The notes under the pieces were generated by a model. The model was not told the DNA's origin and did not search any database. It was given only the letters and a program-made list of their open reading frames with translations. The position numbers and the translations under genes were made by a program. From Paenibacillus senegalimassiliensis (GTDB lineage: Bacteria > Bacillota > Bacilli > Paenibacillales > Paenibacillaceae), in assembly GCF_001486585.1 (NCBI RefSeq), contig NZ_LN909043.1, forward strand, positions 1,361 to 65,360: DNA of 64,000 bases. Direction: 5' to 3'. Below, piece by piece: positions 1 through 9,281 of the stretch. How positions within the stretch are numbered: the stretch's first letter is position 1; every line of letters starts with the position of its first letter.

Positions 1-1697
<1,697 letters not shown>

Positions 1698-1764
1698 AAA
1701 CAACTCCGAAGCGTGGCGTCAGGCTGAATAAGCCGTGAAGAGCACTTCAGGAGAACTAATTCGC

Positions 1765-1810
1765 AAATTCGTTTCGTATCCAGTTTTCAAGCGATTAAAC
1801 GCTTGAAAAC
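1765..1810 (+). other. rRNA processing hairpin and 3' spacer stem sequence
   Basis: A perfect 11-bp stem (GTTTTCAAGCG at 1783-1793 with CGCTTGAAAAC at 1800-1810, 6-nt loop) lies between the 23S end and the first tRNA. The segment 1772-1791 is the reverse complement of the CTTGAAAACTGGATACGAAA-type motif usual in Bacillales 16S-23S spacers. It is therefore likely the 3' arm of the 23S processing stem. That pairing partner lies outside the window and is inferred. Confidence 0.6.
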
Positions 1811-1820
1811 TTCATAATGA

Positions 1821-1893
1821 TCCCTGATAGCTCAGTTGGTAGAGCACTCGACTGTTAATCGAGTTGTCACAGGTTCGAGTCCTGTTCGGGGAG
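1821..1893 (+). tRNA. tRNA-Asn (GTT)
   Basis: Cloverleaf with acceptor TCCCTGA/TCGGGGA, D loop AGCTCAGTTGGTAGAGC, anticodon loop CTGTTAA giving GTT, and T arm AGGTTCGAGTCCT. Discriminator G; CCA is not encoded. First tRNA behind the 23S gene, where a 5S gene would normally stand. Confidence 0.96.
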
Positions 1894-1959
1894 TCAAGTT
1901 CCCAGGAAGTAGGTTATACTTCCGAGATATACTTCATTGCTTCCTGGGATCTTATATCT

Positions 1960-2051
1960 GGAGAGGTGTCCGAGTTGGCCGAAGGAGCACGATTGGAAAT
2001 CGTGTAGGCGTCACAAGCGTCTCGAGGGTTCGAATCCCTCTCTCTCCGCCA
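1960..2051 (+). tRNA. tRNA-Ser (GGA)
   Basis: Class II tRNA with acceptor GGAGAGG pairing with the 3' CTCTCC end, anticodon GGA in the loop of GATTGGAAATC, and a long variable arm (GTAGGCGTCACAAGCGTCTC). CCA is encoded at 2049-2051. Confidence 0.96.
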
Positions 2052-2060
2052 TAATATTTA

Positions 2061-2135
2061 GGCCCGTTGGTCAAGGGGTTAAGACACCTCCCTTTCACGG
2101 AGGTAACAGGGGTTCGAATCCCCTACGGGTCACCA
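2061..2135 (+). tRNA. tRNA-Glu (TTC)
   Basis: Acceptor GGCCCGT pairs with ACGGGTC. The anticodon loop in CTCCCTTTCACGGAG gives TTC, and the T arm is GGGGTTCGAATCCCC. CCA is encoded. Confidence 0.96.
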
Positions 2136-2203
2136 TTTTCTTGAAATCATAGCTTGATTTACTCTGTTATGATCTGGTACAATAGAACTTGTCTTTTCCC
2201 ATT

Positions 2204-2279
2204 GGAGGCTTAGCTCAGCTGGGAGAGCATCTGCCTTACAAGCAGAGGGTCGGGGGTTCGAGCCCCTCAGCCTCCACCA
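2204..2279 (+). tRNA. tRNA-Val (TAC)
   Basis: Acceptor GGAGGCT pairs with AGCCTCC, and the anticodon loop CTTACAA within TCTGC/GCAGA gives TAC. CCA is encoded. Confidence 0.96.
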
Positions 2280-2294
2280 TAAGAATTTTACTGA

Positions 2295-2368
<74 letters not shown>

Positions 2369-2384
2369 TTGCAATACCTAGTGT

Positions 2385-2461
2385 GGAGCCGTGGTGTAGA
2401 GGCCTAACATGCCTGCCTGTCACGCAGGAGACCGCGGGTTCGAATCCCGTCGGCTCCGCCA
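2385..2461 (+). tRNA. tRNA-Asp (GTC)
   Basis: Acceptor GGAGCCG pairs with CGGCTCC. The anticodon loop CTGTCAC in CCTGC/GCAGG gives GTC. CCA is encoded. Confidence 0.96.
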
Positions 2462-2480
2462 TTTAACTTATTTTATGTAA

Positions 2481-2556
<76 letters not shown>

Positions 2557-2578
2557 TTGTTTCACTGACAATTGAAGA

Positions 2579-2654
<76 letters not shown>

Positions 2655-2657
2655 CAT

Positions 2658-2743
2658 GGAGGCTTAGCGAAGTGGCCAAACGCAGCAGACTGTAAATCTG
2701 TTCTCTGACGAGTTCGGTGGTTCGAATCCATCAGCCTCCACCA
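2658..2743 (+). tRNA. tRNA-Tyr (GTA)
   Basis: Class II tRNA with acceptor GGAGGCT/AGCCTCC, anticodon loop CTGTAAA giving GTA, and an extended variable arm (TTCTCTGACGAGTTC). CCA is encoded. Confidence 0.95.
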
Positions 2744-2756
2744 GTTTTACCTATCT

Positions 2757-2830
2757 AGGGGCATAGTTTAAAGGTAGAACAAAGGTCTCCAAAACCTTTG
2801 GTGTGGGTTCAATTCCTGCTGCCCCTGCCA
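2757..2830 (+). tRNA. tRNA-Trp (CCA)
   Basis: Acceptor AGGGGCA pairs with TGCCCCT. The anticodon loop CTCCAAA in AAGGT/ACCTT gives CCA, and the discriminator is G. The 3' CCA is encoded. Confidence 0.95.
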
Positions 2831-2862
2831 CTTTTTCTAAACAACTTAATATTTGTCTTTAT

Positions 2863-2939
2863 GGCGGTCGTGGCGAAGGGGTTAACGCACCGGATTGTGG
2901 CTCCGGCATTCGTGGGTTCAAGTCCCATCGATCGCCCCA
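2863..2939 (+). tRNA. tRNA-His (GTG)
   Basis: Anticodon loop TTGTGGC in CCGGA/TCCGG gives GTG. The extra 5' G (position -1) faces discriminator C, as expected for tRNA-His, with acceptor GCGGTCG/CGATCGC. CCA is encoded. Confidence 0.95.
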
Positions 2940-2962
2940 TTTTTATCTAAATAATTGAATAT

Positions 2963-3034
2963 TGGGGATTAGCCAAGCGGTAAGGCAACGGACTTTGACT
3001 CCGTCACTCATAGGTTCGAATCCTATATCCCCAG
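2963..3034 (+). tRNA. tRNA-Gln (TTG)
   Basis: Acceptor TGGGGAT pairs with ATCCCCA. The anticodon loop CTTTGAC in ACGGA/TCCGT gives TTG. Discriminator G; CCA is not encoded. Confidence 0.95.
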
Positions 3035-3045
3035 TCTTTTTATAT

Positions 3046-3120
3046 GCGGACGTGGCTCAGCGGTAGAGCATCGCCTTGCCAAGGCGAGGGTCGCGGGTTC
3101 GATTCCCGTCGTCCGCTCCA
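3046..3120 (+). tRNA. tRNA-Gly (GCC)
   Basis: Acceptor GCGGACG pairs with CGTCCGC. The anticodon loop TTGCCAA in TCGCC/GGCGA gives GCC. CCA is encoded. Confidence 0.96.
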
Positions 3121-3131
3121 TTTTTTTATAT

Positions 3132-3205
3132 GGCGCCATAGCCAAGTGGTAAGGCACAGCTCTGCAAAAGCTTTATCCCCAGTTCGAGTCTGGGTGGCGC
3201 CTCCA
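3132..3205 (+). tRNA. tRNA-Cys (GCA)
   Basis: Acceptor GGCGCCA pairs with TGGCGCC. The anticodon loop CTGCAAA gives GCA, and the discriminator is T as usual for Cys. CCA is encoded. Confidence 0.95.
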
Positions 3206-3215
3206 TCTTAACTAT

Positions 3216-3301
3216 GCGGGAGTGGCGGAATCGGCAGACGCACAGGACTTAAAATCCTGCGGTAGGTGACTACCGTACCAGTTCAAGTCTGGTCTTCCGC
3301 A
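3216..3301 (+). tRNA. tRNA-Leu (TAA)
   Basis: Class II tRNA with acceptor GCGGGAG/CTTCCGC, anticodon loop CTTAAAA giving TAA, and a long variable arm GGTAGGTGACTACC. CCA is not encoded. Confidence 0.95.
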
Positions 3302-3322
3302 CTTTGAACAACCTTATAATGC

Positions 3323-3401
3323 GCCGGCGTGGCGGAATGGCAGACGCGCTCGACTCAAAATCGAGTGGGAAACCGTGGAGGTTCGAGTCCTCTCGCCGGT
3401 A
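3323..3401 (+). tRNA. tRNA-Leu (CAA)
   Basis: Acceptor GCCGGCG pairs with CGCCGGT (a terminal G-T pair). The anticodon loop CTCAAAA in CTCGA/TCGAG gives CAA, and the variable arm is fairly short (TGGGAAACCGTG). CCA is not encoded. Last gene of the rRNA-tRNA operon. Confidence 0.92.
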
Positions 3402-3418
3402 TAACTGTAACACATGAG

Positions 3419-3460
3419 ACAGCCCCCCTAGATTCCAAATCTAGGGGGGCTGTTTTATTT
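3419..3460 (+). terminator. intrinsic terminator of the rRNA-tRNA operon
   Basis: A perfect 16-bp stem (3419-3434 with 3438-3453, 3-nt loop), very GC-rich (CCCCCC/GGGGGG core), is followed by a T-rich tail TTTTATTTTG. It lies 18 nt after the last tRNA. Confidence 0.95.
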
Positions 3461-3575
3461 TGTTTACGGCCTAACTTTCTACCGCGGCACATTTTAATTG
3501 CGAGGCAAAGTGTAGCTCTAGAACATCCTTTCGACTACGGAAATATAAAGTGTCATCCTCATCAACTGTTCCAAA

Positions 3576-3604
3576 TGGACAGACAAATATAGCGTTGTTA
3601 TAAT
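3576..3604 (+). promoter_or_regulatory. tetR promoter with TetR operator copy 4
   Basis: TGGACA (3576-3581), a 17-bp spacer and TATAAT (3599-3604) form a near-consensus sigma-A promoter. The 15-bp sequence TATAGCGTTGTTATA (3588-3602) covers the spacer and -10. It matches the operators in front of the neighbouring SDR gene at 12-13 positions, which points to autorepression. The expected transcription start falls at about 3611, on the ATG of the regulator. Confidence 0.8.
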
Positions 3605-3610
3605 CAAGTT

Positions 3611-4189
3611 ATGAATACTTATGAGAAAATACTCGCAGCAGCTCTTCAGGTTCTTGAAGAGGAAGGCGGAGCAAAGTTTTCCACACGAGCCGTTTGCACG
3701 ATTGCCCAGGTTTCGGCGCCTACGCTCTACCATCATTTTGGGAATGCTGATGGGCTGTTGAGTGCGGCTATCATGGAGGCTTTCCAGCAGTTGCTTCAAA
3801 GAAAAAGCACTGCCGTGCTGTCCAGTCATCCACAGGAGGCGCTTCGGCAAGGGTGGGACAATTTTGTGGGATTCGCTGCAACTCGACCCCGGCTGTATTC
3901 GGCGATGATGGGGCGTTTGCTTGAAGGCGCTCAAATTGAGGCTGCTGCAAGGGCATACCAGTTACTAGTGCATAACGTTCAGGCTATTGCAGACGAAGAT
4001 CAATTGGCGGTGCCTTTGGAGACGGCAGCGGGATTGATTTGGGCCTCTGCGAATGCGGCCTCTTTATTACACGTAACGGCCGAAACTCGTAAGACGCCTC
4101 CACCCGAGCCGTCCGTTATACACCTTATTCGAGAAAGTGCCATGCAGCTTATATTAAACTCAGACGATGAAAAGGAAGGGCTTCGATGA
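3611..4189 (+). CDS. TetR/AcrR-family transcriptional repressor
   Basis: A 192-residue protein with an N-terminal TetR helix-turn-helix. The region from about residue 5 to 50 reads as helix 1 (KILAAALQVLEEEGG), then TRAVCTIAQVSAPTLYHHFG, the typical TetR recognition helix ending in YxHF. The C-terminal two thirds is the variable ligand-binding domain, and the ligand cannot be read from sequence. No ribosome binding site precedes the ATG, and the promoter start lies about on it, so the mRNA is probably leaderless. It sits upstream of an SDR gene, with the same operator in front of both genes. It most likely represses itself and that oxidoreductase. Family confidence is high; the inducer is unknown. 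Confidence 0.93.
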   Translation: MNTYEKILAAALQVLEEEGGAKFSTRAVCTIAQVSAPTLYHHFGNADGLLSAAIMEAFQQLLQRKSTAVLSSHPQEALRQGWDNFVGFAATRPRLYSAMMGRLLEGAQIEAAARAYQLLVHNVQAIADEDQLAVPLETAAGLIWASANAASLLHVTAETRKTPPPEPSVIHLIRESAMQLILNSDDEKEGLR

Positions 4190-4204
4190 CGGAGCCCTTT
4201 TTGC
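4176..4204 (+). terminator. terminator overlapping the tetR stop codon
   Basis: AAGGGCTTCG (4176-4185) pairs with CGGAGCCCTT (4190-4199), including one G-T pair, around the tetR stop, and is followed by a T tail. It separates tetR transcription from the SDR promoter. Confidence 0.75.
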
Positions 4205-4240
4205 GTGTTTATACGCCATAATTTACTCCTTTAAATTTTA

Positions 4241-4302
4241 TATAGCAGTGCTATAGACATTGTATTATAGCACTGCTATAATACCGATATAGCGGTGTTA
4301 TA
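4241..4302 (+). promoter_or_regulatory. SDR promoter with three TetR operators
   Basis: Three 15-bp palindromes lie in tandem: TATAGCAGTGCTATA at 4241-4255, its reverse complement at 4266-4280, and TATAGCGGTGTTATA at 4288-4302. The promoter TAGACA (4254-4259), 17-bp spacer, TATAAT (4277-4282) is threaded through them. The middle operator covers the spacer and -10, and the third covers the expected start at about 4289. Repressor binding would block polymerase. The binding protein is inferred to be the adjacent TetR. Confidence 0.85.
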
Positions 4303-4335
4303 GTGAGCCGCTTCTGATTCTTAAGGAGGGTTACT

Positions 4336-5184
4336 ATGTCATCCAAAAATCAAGAGCTAGTAGTAGTTACTGGTACGTCTAGCGGCATCGGTTTTGCTAC
4401 TGCAAAACGTCTGGCGGAAGAAGGTTATCATGTGCTTGCAGGTGTTCGGCGCCAGGAAGATGCCGATAAAATCAGCCAGAAGAATATTGAAGCAGTAATT
4501 GTCGATTTAACTAATGTAGACACATTAAAGGAATTGGCAAAGAGAGTGAAAGATGATCCCTATCATCGTCCTTTGAGGGCGGTTGTAAATAATGCAGGCA
4601 TCGCCATCAATGCTCCCTTGGAAATGGTCCCGCTTGATGAATTGCGCCGTCAGATTGAAGTCAGTGTCATTGGTCAGGTTGCAGTTATTCAGGCGCTCGC
4701 TCCTGCCTTACTAGCTAGTGGTGGTCGCGTAGTAAACATTGGTTCGCTTGGTGGCAAAATCTCAATGCCGGGGTTTGGCATTTATTCGGCGGCGAAATTT
4801 GCCATGGAGGCAATTAATGATAGTCTCCGCAGAGAAATGGCCTCATCAGGGCTGAAGGTCATTATGATTACTCCGGGTGGCGTTAGCACAAGGATGTCTG
4901 AGCAAGGGATTACGACAGCAGAAAGGCTCGCCAAGCTGATGACTCCAGAACAGCATCAGCGTCATGACCGTCTCTTCGCCGCTGTGAAAGCTCAGGCAGA
5001 AGCCTGGGCGAGCCATGGTATTTCCCCTGAGAAAGTGGCAACAGTCATTTTACGTGCTATTCAAGATCGCAAACCCAAAACCCGATATGTAGTTGGTCGT
5101 GATTCCGTACTACTGACTCGCTTGGTACGGTTTTTACCAGACCGTGTACTTGACCGGATGCTCCGTAGCCAGATGAATTTGTAA
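4336..5184 (+). CDS. short-chain dehydrogenase/reductase (SDR)
   Basis: A 282-residue classical SDR with a Rossmann fold. Near the N terminus it has the NAD(P)-binding motif TGTSSGIG (residues 12-19), NNAG near residue 85, and the catalytic Tyr-Lys pair in YSAAK (about Y150 and K154). Arg residues after the second strand (VRRQ) suggest NADPH preference, which is inference. It is preceded by a strong site AAGGAGGG, 5 nt before ATG. It is the likely sole target of the upstream TetR regulator, so it probably detoxifies the compound that releases the repressor. The substrate cannot be assigned. Confidence 0.93.
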   Translation: MSSKNQELVVVTGTSSGIGFATAKRLAEEGYHVLAGVRRQEDADKISQKNIEAVIVDLTNVDTLKELAKRVKDDPYHRPLRAVVNNAGIAINAPLEMVPLDELRRQIEVSVIGQVAVIQALAPALLASGGRVVNIGSLGGKISMPGFGIYSAAKFAMEAINDSLRREMASSGLKVIMITPGGVSTRMSEQGITTAERLAKLMTPEQHQRHDRLFAAVKAQAEAWASHGISPEKVATVILRAIQDRKPKTRYVVGRDSVLLTRLVRFLPDRVLDRMLRSQMNL

Positions 5185-5207
5185 TAATAACTATTTATAA
5201 TTAGAAT

Positions 5208-5251
5208 ACTCGCATTAGGCAGGATATTATCGTGCTCTGCCTAATGCGAGT
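5208..5251. terminator. hairpin between convergent genes
   Basis: A 15-bp perfect stem (ACTCGCATTAGGCAG at 5208-5222 with its complement at 5237-5251, 14-nt loop) sits between the SDR gene and the convergent GH43 gene. Neither side has a good T tract, so it is a weak or Rho-assisted terminator, or only an mRNA-end stabiliser. Confidence 0.5.
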
Positions 5252-5323
5252 GTTGTCAGTAGGACATTTTCTCGTCTGCTTCTTTACCTAAATCATTTGT
5301 TCAACCTTTATAGCTAGTATTGC

Positions 5324-8300
5324 TTATTGGGTAACCTGTATAATGCTTACCATAAATTCATCAAAGTCGATCGAGGCATTAGCATAGCCATCGATGCCGA
5401 ACCGCTGGCCTGTCAGCATGCTCCCACCGGTGTGGCGGAAGCTGTAGTCCGTTGCGACCGCCACATCATTGATGTAGACGGTATAGGTCTTGGCATTCCA
5501 GTTGGATACCATCTTAATGCTGTACCAGGTATTCAGTGAGAAGTTTTGAACGCTTTTCTTCGAGCCCCCATCTTGTGCAATGATTTTATCCCCATCAAAA
5601 GCGGTGACCATGGAATAGTTGCCTGTACCACTGTCGTTTCTGACCATAGCCCCATTGGCATAAGGGAAGGTACTGTTCAATCGGGCGCGATATTCAATGA
5701 CGATACGCTGATCAGCTTCAGCCTTTACTTCGCCTGTAAACGGCAGGAATAGATTGGCTTTGCCCGAAGTTGCGGTTGTCGTCAGTCGCAGAAATTTGTT
5801 TCCGTCCTCTTGTTGCACAGTGGCGGTCGCCCCATTAGTCAGATCTTCGGTGGTGAAGCCATAAGGATATTTGCCTACGGTGTCGCCAGAGAAATCCCGG
5901 TAGGCGTTATAAACCACGCCATCTTGAATGTTATGGAGTGAACCTAGCAAATCGGCTTCCGCTTGAGCTAGTTGCTCCAGTTCCTCGTCATACTGCTCCT
6001 TGCTTAAATCAGCATTCCCGGCCAACTCGTCTGCATGATCCACTTGAGCCACGAAGGCATCATATTTCAATTGGCTGTAGTTGCCCAGCCCCTCACCCAA
6101 AGGGTAGGAGAAATTAGCTAGTTTCTGGCGGAGTTGAGCCACAATTTCATCAAGTCCCCAATTAGGAACAATTTCTAAGGGAAGGGTAGAGGTATAATGC
6201 TGTCCCTCCAATTGCAGGGTAACAGGTACCTGAATGGTGCCAAGTGAGCTGAGATCAAGCCCGGCCAGTTCCCAACTGACGAGATCAGCCTCTTTGGATA
6301 CATGATTAGCAACGACATCAACAACGTTAGGCGGGGTAGGAATGACTCCGGAAGGCGTTCTCACGATAGAGATCACGTCAAGCATATCGGAAGCCGAAGT
6401 TACCGTTAGTTTATGTGTTGCTATCTTGCCGTTGTATTCGGCAGTAATAACCGTTGTGCCTGGCTGTATGGCATATACCGTTTGGGTGACCGTATCGGCC
6501 TCAATCCTGGCTACGTCGGGATCGCTGCTGGTATACTGAGCATTGGCTGTCACATCTTGAACTTCATAGTTGTTATAGTGTGCGGTTACCAGAAGTGGTT
6601 CACTTGCCTGCCATCTGGTCAGGATGTGGCCCAATCCACTGATGCTGACGGACTGCACAGATTTAGGCTCGGGCATAACGGTGACGGCGGCTGTCGTTGT
6701 TTTCCCGTTATACATCGCGGTGATGGTGGTGCTGCCTGCTCCGATTGCCTTAACCTTAGTTCCTTCGTCAATGATGGCGACGTTCGTATTAGAAGAACTA
6801 AGTACAAGGCCTGTATCGATAGCCGTATAGGTAGTGCCTGTTACCGTATAGAGAGGGAGACTGCGGACTTCACCGAGCCCTAACGTGAATCCCGGAGAAT
6901 CGAATAAAATTGCCGATGTATCCAGTGGGAGCAGATCGATACTGTCGATTTCGGCAAAATGATTTCCCTTGGAGAAGCGAAGGACATTATTCCCTTCCTC
7001 CAGATAGACCTTTGCGGTGGAGGCTCCCCAACGATTGGAGCCGGAATAGACCATGTTCATGTTAGCGCCGGAGTGGCCGTTAACCGATAAGAGGTAGGAG
7101 GCTTCCGCCGCATTGGGGGAACCGTTGGCATTACGTACAGACAGTATATAAAATCCAGTGTGAGGCACGTTTACAGTAAATTCGGCATAATCATTAGCGT
7201 TGTTAAAATTAGCGACCTTCATTCCGCCAGAAGCTGTGGCTTCCCGTCTGACGCTAGGAAAGGTTACACCACTTGGGTCTTTGACCAGCACTGCATTCTC
7301 CGCTTCATAGCGCTGCCGCATGGGTTCGCCTGAAGGTATGTTGATGGGGATATTCGGATCGACAGGCTCCCCCAGATTGGGTGTATTGTCTCCATTCCAG
7401 GTGAATGGCTGTGTGCGGACATTGCGGGTCCATCCAGAACCAGGCCAACGGGCGGAATGGTAGATAATCCAGTCTTCCGTCCCGTCAGGAGACGTGACAA
7501 TACTGTGATGGCCTGGTCCGTAAATACCATTGGCGCTAGAGAAGATAGGCTGATCCCGCTTGACCCAGGAGGCAGGCTCCATTAAATCATCGCTGATGCT
7601 GGCGGTAATAAGCCCCAGGCAATAACTGTCGGTCCAGCTTCCATTAGCGGAATAGACCAGGTTGATGGTATTGCCCTTAATGGTAATTTGCGGACCTTCA
7701 TTAATTCGTCCCGGAGATGATTCCCAATCATAATCAGGCGTTGAGATTAAGACTCGCTCTGAGCTAATGGTTCGCGGATCGCTCATCTCGGCAATATATA
7801 AATTTTGAAAGCTCCCATCCGTTTCTTCCCATCCGGACCAAATAAAATAAAGCTGATCATTGACCTCCAGTGCTGTACCATCGATAGCCCAGCGGTCGGA
7901 AGAGTCGGTAATTTTCCCTTTGAACTCCCAGGTTCCGGTCAGCGGGTTATCACTGGTATTTTCCAGCACATACATGCGGTGATTGGCATTCGTTCCGTTG
8001 TCAGCGGCGAAGTAAATATACCATTTGTAGTTGCCGTCGGTGTCTTTGAGGTAATGCATTTCAGGGGCCCATATGTTGGAACTGTACATAGTATTTTTAA
8101 CCGGTGTCCAAGCAAGGCTTCTCTCGCCTGCTTCAATTCCAGTGATGGTCTTCGCTCTGCGAATCATGATGCCACTGGCGTTAACAAATACGTTATAATA
8201 ATAGCCGTCCGTGTGCTTATAGACCCAGGGGTCAGCGCCTGTTTGCATAATAATATTATAGAAATCCGACACCTGTGCTCCTTCCGGTGCCGTTGCTGAA

Positions 8301-8401
8301 GCTGGGGGCTGCTCCGCTTCCGCTGCCGCTGCACTCCATTGGGGCAACATTAGCAGTAGGGCGAGACTGAGCCACACATACTTGAATTTTCTCCTGATCA
8401 T
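5324..8401 (-). CDS. secreted multidomain GH43 glycosidase with CBM6, Ig-like and LamG-like domains
   Basis: A 1025-residue exported enzyme. The signal peptide covers about residues 1-25 (hydrophobic core LSLALLLMLP, then SAAAA). A five-bladed GH43 domain spans about 45-345 with the three expected acids: general base Asp in GADPW, pKa-modulating Asp in WAIDGT and acid Glu in INEGP. A CBM6-like module (about 360-495, starting RYEAENA) follows, then two bacterial Ig-like modules (about 500-670), a helical FIVAR-like linker and a C-terminal LamG-like sandwich (about 830-1025). GH43 enzymes act on arabinan, arabinoxylan or xylan side chains; which one is not decidable here. An AAGGAGG site lies 7 nt before the start, and a consensus cre site lies upstream, so glucose repression is likely. 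It is monocistronic. Confidence 0.92.
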   Translation of the reverse strand: MIRRKFKYVWLSLALLLMLPQWSAAAAEAEQPPASATAPEGAQVSDFYNIIMQTGADPWVYKHTDGYYYNVFVNASGIMIRRAKTITGIEAGERSLAWTPVKNTMYSSNIWAPEMHYLKDTDGNYKWYIYFAADNGTNANHRMYVLENTSDNPLTGTWEFKGKITDSSDRWAIDGTALEVNDQLYFIWSGWEETDGSFQNLYIAEMSDPRTISSERVLISTPDYDWESSPGRINEGPQITIKGNTINLVYSANGSWTDSYCLGLITASISDDLMEPASWVKRDQPIFSSANGIYGPGHHSIVTSPDGTEDWIIYHSARWPGSGWTRNVRTQPFTWNGDNTPNLGEPVDPNIPINIPSGEPMRQRYEAENAVLVKDPSGVTFPSVRREATASGGMKVANFNNANDYAEFTVNVPHTGFYILSVRNANGSPNAAEASYLLSVNGHSGANMNMVYSGSNRWGASTAKVYLEEGNNVLRFSKGNHFAEIDSIDLLPLDTSAILFDSPGFTLGLGEVRSLPLYTVTGTTYTAIDTGLVLSSSNTNVAIIDEGTKVKAIGAGSTTITAMYNGKTTTAAVTVMPEPKSVQSVSISGLGHILTRWQASEPLLVTAHYNNYEVQDVTANAQYTSSDPDVARIEADTVTQTVYAIQPGTTVITAEYNGKIATHKLTVTSASDMLDVISIVRTPSGVIPTPPNVVDVVANHVSKEADLVSWELAGLDLSSLGTIQVPVTLQLEGQHYTSTLPLEIVPNWGLDEIVAQLRQKLANFSYPLGEGLGNYSQLKYDAFVAQVDHADELAGNADLSKEQYDEELEQLAQAEADLLGSLHNIQDGVVYNAYRDFSGDTVGKYPYGFTTEDLTNGATATVQQEDGNKFLRLTTTATSGKANLFLPFTGEVKAEADQRIVIEYRARLNSTFPYANGAMVRNDSGTGNYSMVTAFDGDKIIAQDGGSKKSVQNFSLNTWYSIKMVSNWNAKTYTVYINDVAVATDYSFRHTGGSMLTGQRFGIDGYANASIDFDEFMVSIIQVTQ

Positions 8402-8425
8402 TTACAGTCCTCCTTGGATTTGAAA

Positions 8426-8459
8426 TGAAATCGCTTTCAAGGTTAACGACCTCATTATA
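8426..8459 (-). promoter_or_regulatory. cre (CcpA) site and -10 of the GH43 gene
   Basis: TGAAATCGCTTTCA (8426-8439) matches the catabolite-responsive element consensus TGWAANCGNTNWCA at every position. On the minus strand a TATAAT -10 lies at 8454-8459, so the cre sits at or just after the expected start, a repressing position. No good -35 is seen. Confidence 0.82.
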
Positions 8460-8603
8460 CCTTTCGAAAAAAATTAAAAACTGTACAATTTTTAGTTTTT
8501 TCTGTAATTATTTTGGGGAAAATCAGCTATCATCCGTATCAATTGAATCTAACTTGAATGAATCATGTTATTCTGTTAATAACTTTACTGGGAGATGGTG
8601 CAA

Positions 8604-9281
8604 ATGTTTAGCATTTTAGTAGCCGAAGACGACCAGGCATTAAGAACACTGTTCTGCACAGTATTATCCAAGAACGGTTATGCCTGTTTTGAAGCGGAAG
8701 ATGGTGCGGAGGCATTGGATATTCTAGACAAGCAATACATTGATCTTATGATTTCAGATGTTATGATGCCGAATATAGATGGATATGAATTAGTAAAAAA
8801 CATTCGTGATATGGGACACCATATGCCGGTGTTGCTGATTACTGCCAAGGGGGCCTTTGAGGATATACAGAGTGGCTTTCGGGCGGGTACCGATGATTAT
8901 ATGATTAAGCCGGTGAATGTCAATGAAATGATATTACGCGTTCAGGCTTTGCTTAGACGAGCAAGAATTGTAAATGAAAAGAAGCTGCAATTTGAGGGCA
9001 TGGAGTTATTTTATGATGACCTGACGGTCAGCTTGAATGGTGAAGATATGGTTATTCCGCAAAAAGAGTTCTATCTATTGTACAAGCTGTTATCCAACCC
9101 CAACAGAGTTTTTACCAAGCAGCAGCTTATGGATGAAATCTGGGGGATGGACACAGAGAGCACTCCCCATACACTGGACGTGCATATGAGCAGAATTCGG
9201 GATCGCTTCAAGGAGAACGCACCATTCGAAATCAAAACGATTCGGGGACTTGGATTCAAAGCGGTGAAGCGAAGTGAATAA
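8604..9281 (+). CDS. OmpR/PhoB-family response regulator
   Basis: A 225-residue two-domain regulator. The receiver domain (about 1-115) has the acidic pair AEDD, phospho-acceptor Asp near residue 52 in LMISDVMMPN, the conserved Thr/Lys (TAKG, IKPV) and a winged-helix output domain (about 130-225) ending TIRGLGFKA. The start at 8604 is chosen over an in-frame ATG 9 nt upstream because GGGAG at 8590-8594 is correctly spaced for it. The next gene overlaps by 8 nt and encodes the kinase. The operon begins divergently from the GH43 gene, but nothing in the sequence shows they are functionally linked. Stimulus unknown. Confidence 0.94.
   Translation: MFSILVAEDDQALRTLFCTVLSKNGYACFEAEDGAEALDILDKQYIDLMISDVMMPNIDGYELVKNIRDMGHHMPVLLITAKGAFEDIQSGFRAGTDDYMIKPVNVNEMILRVQALLRRARIVNEKKLQFEGMELFYDDLTVSLNGEDMVIPQKEFYLLYKLLSNPNRVFTKQQLMDEIWGMDTESTPHTLDVHMSRIRDRFKENAPFEIKTIRGLGFKAVKRSE

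Noticed and set aside
1836..2152. Two short plus-strand frames over the first tRNA genes
   Set aside because: They run through tRNA-Asn, tRNA-Ser and tRNA-Glu cloverleaves and are not proteins.
6342..8299. Plus-strand frames of 60-164 codons opposite the GH43 gene
   Set aside because: They are complementary-strand shadows; the minus frame has a signal peptide, full domains and a ribosome site.
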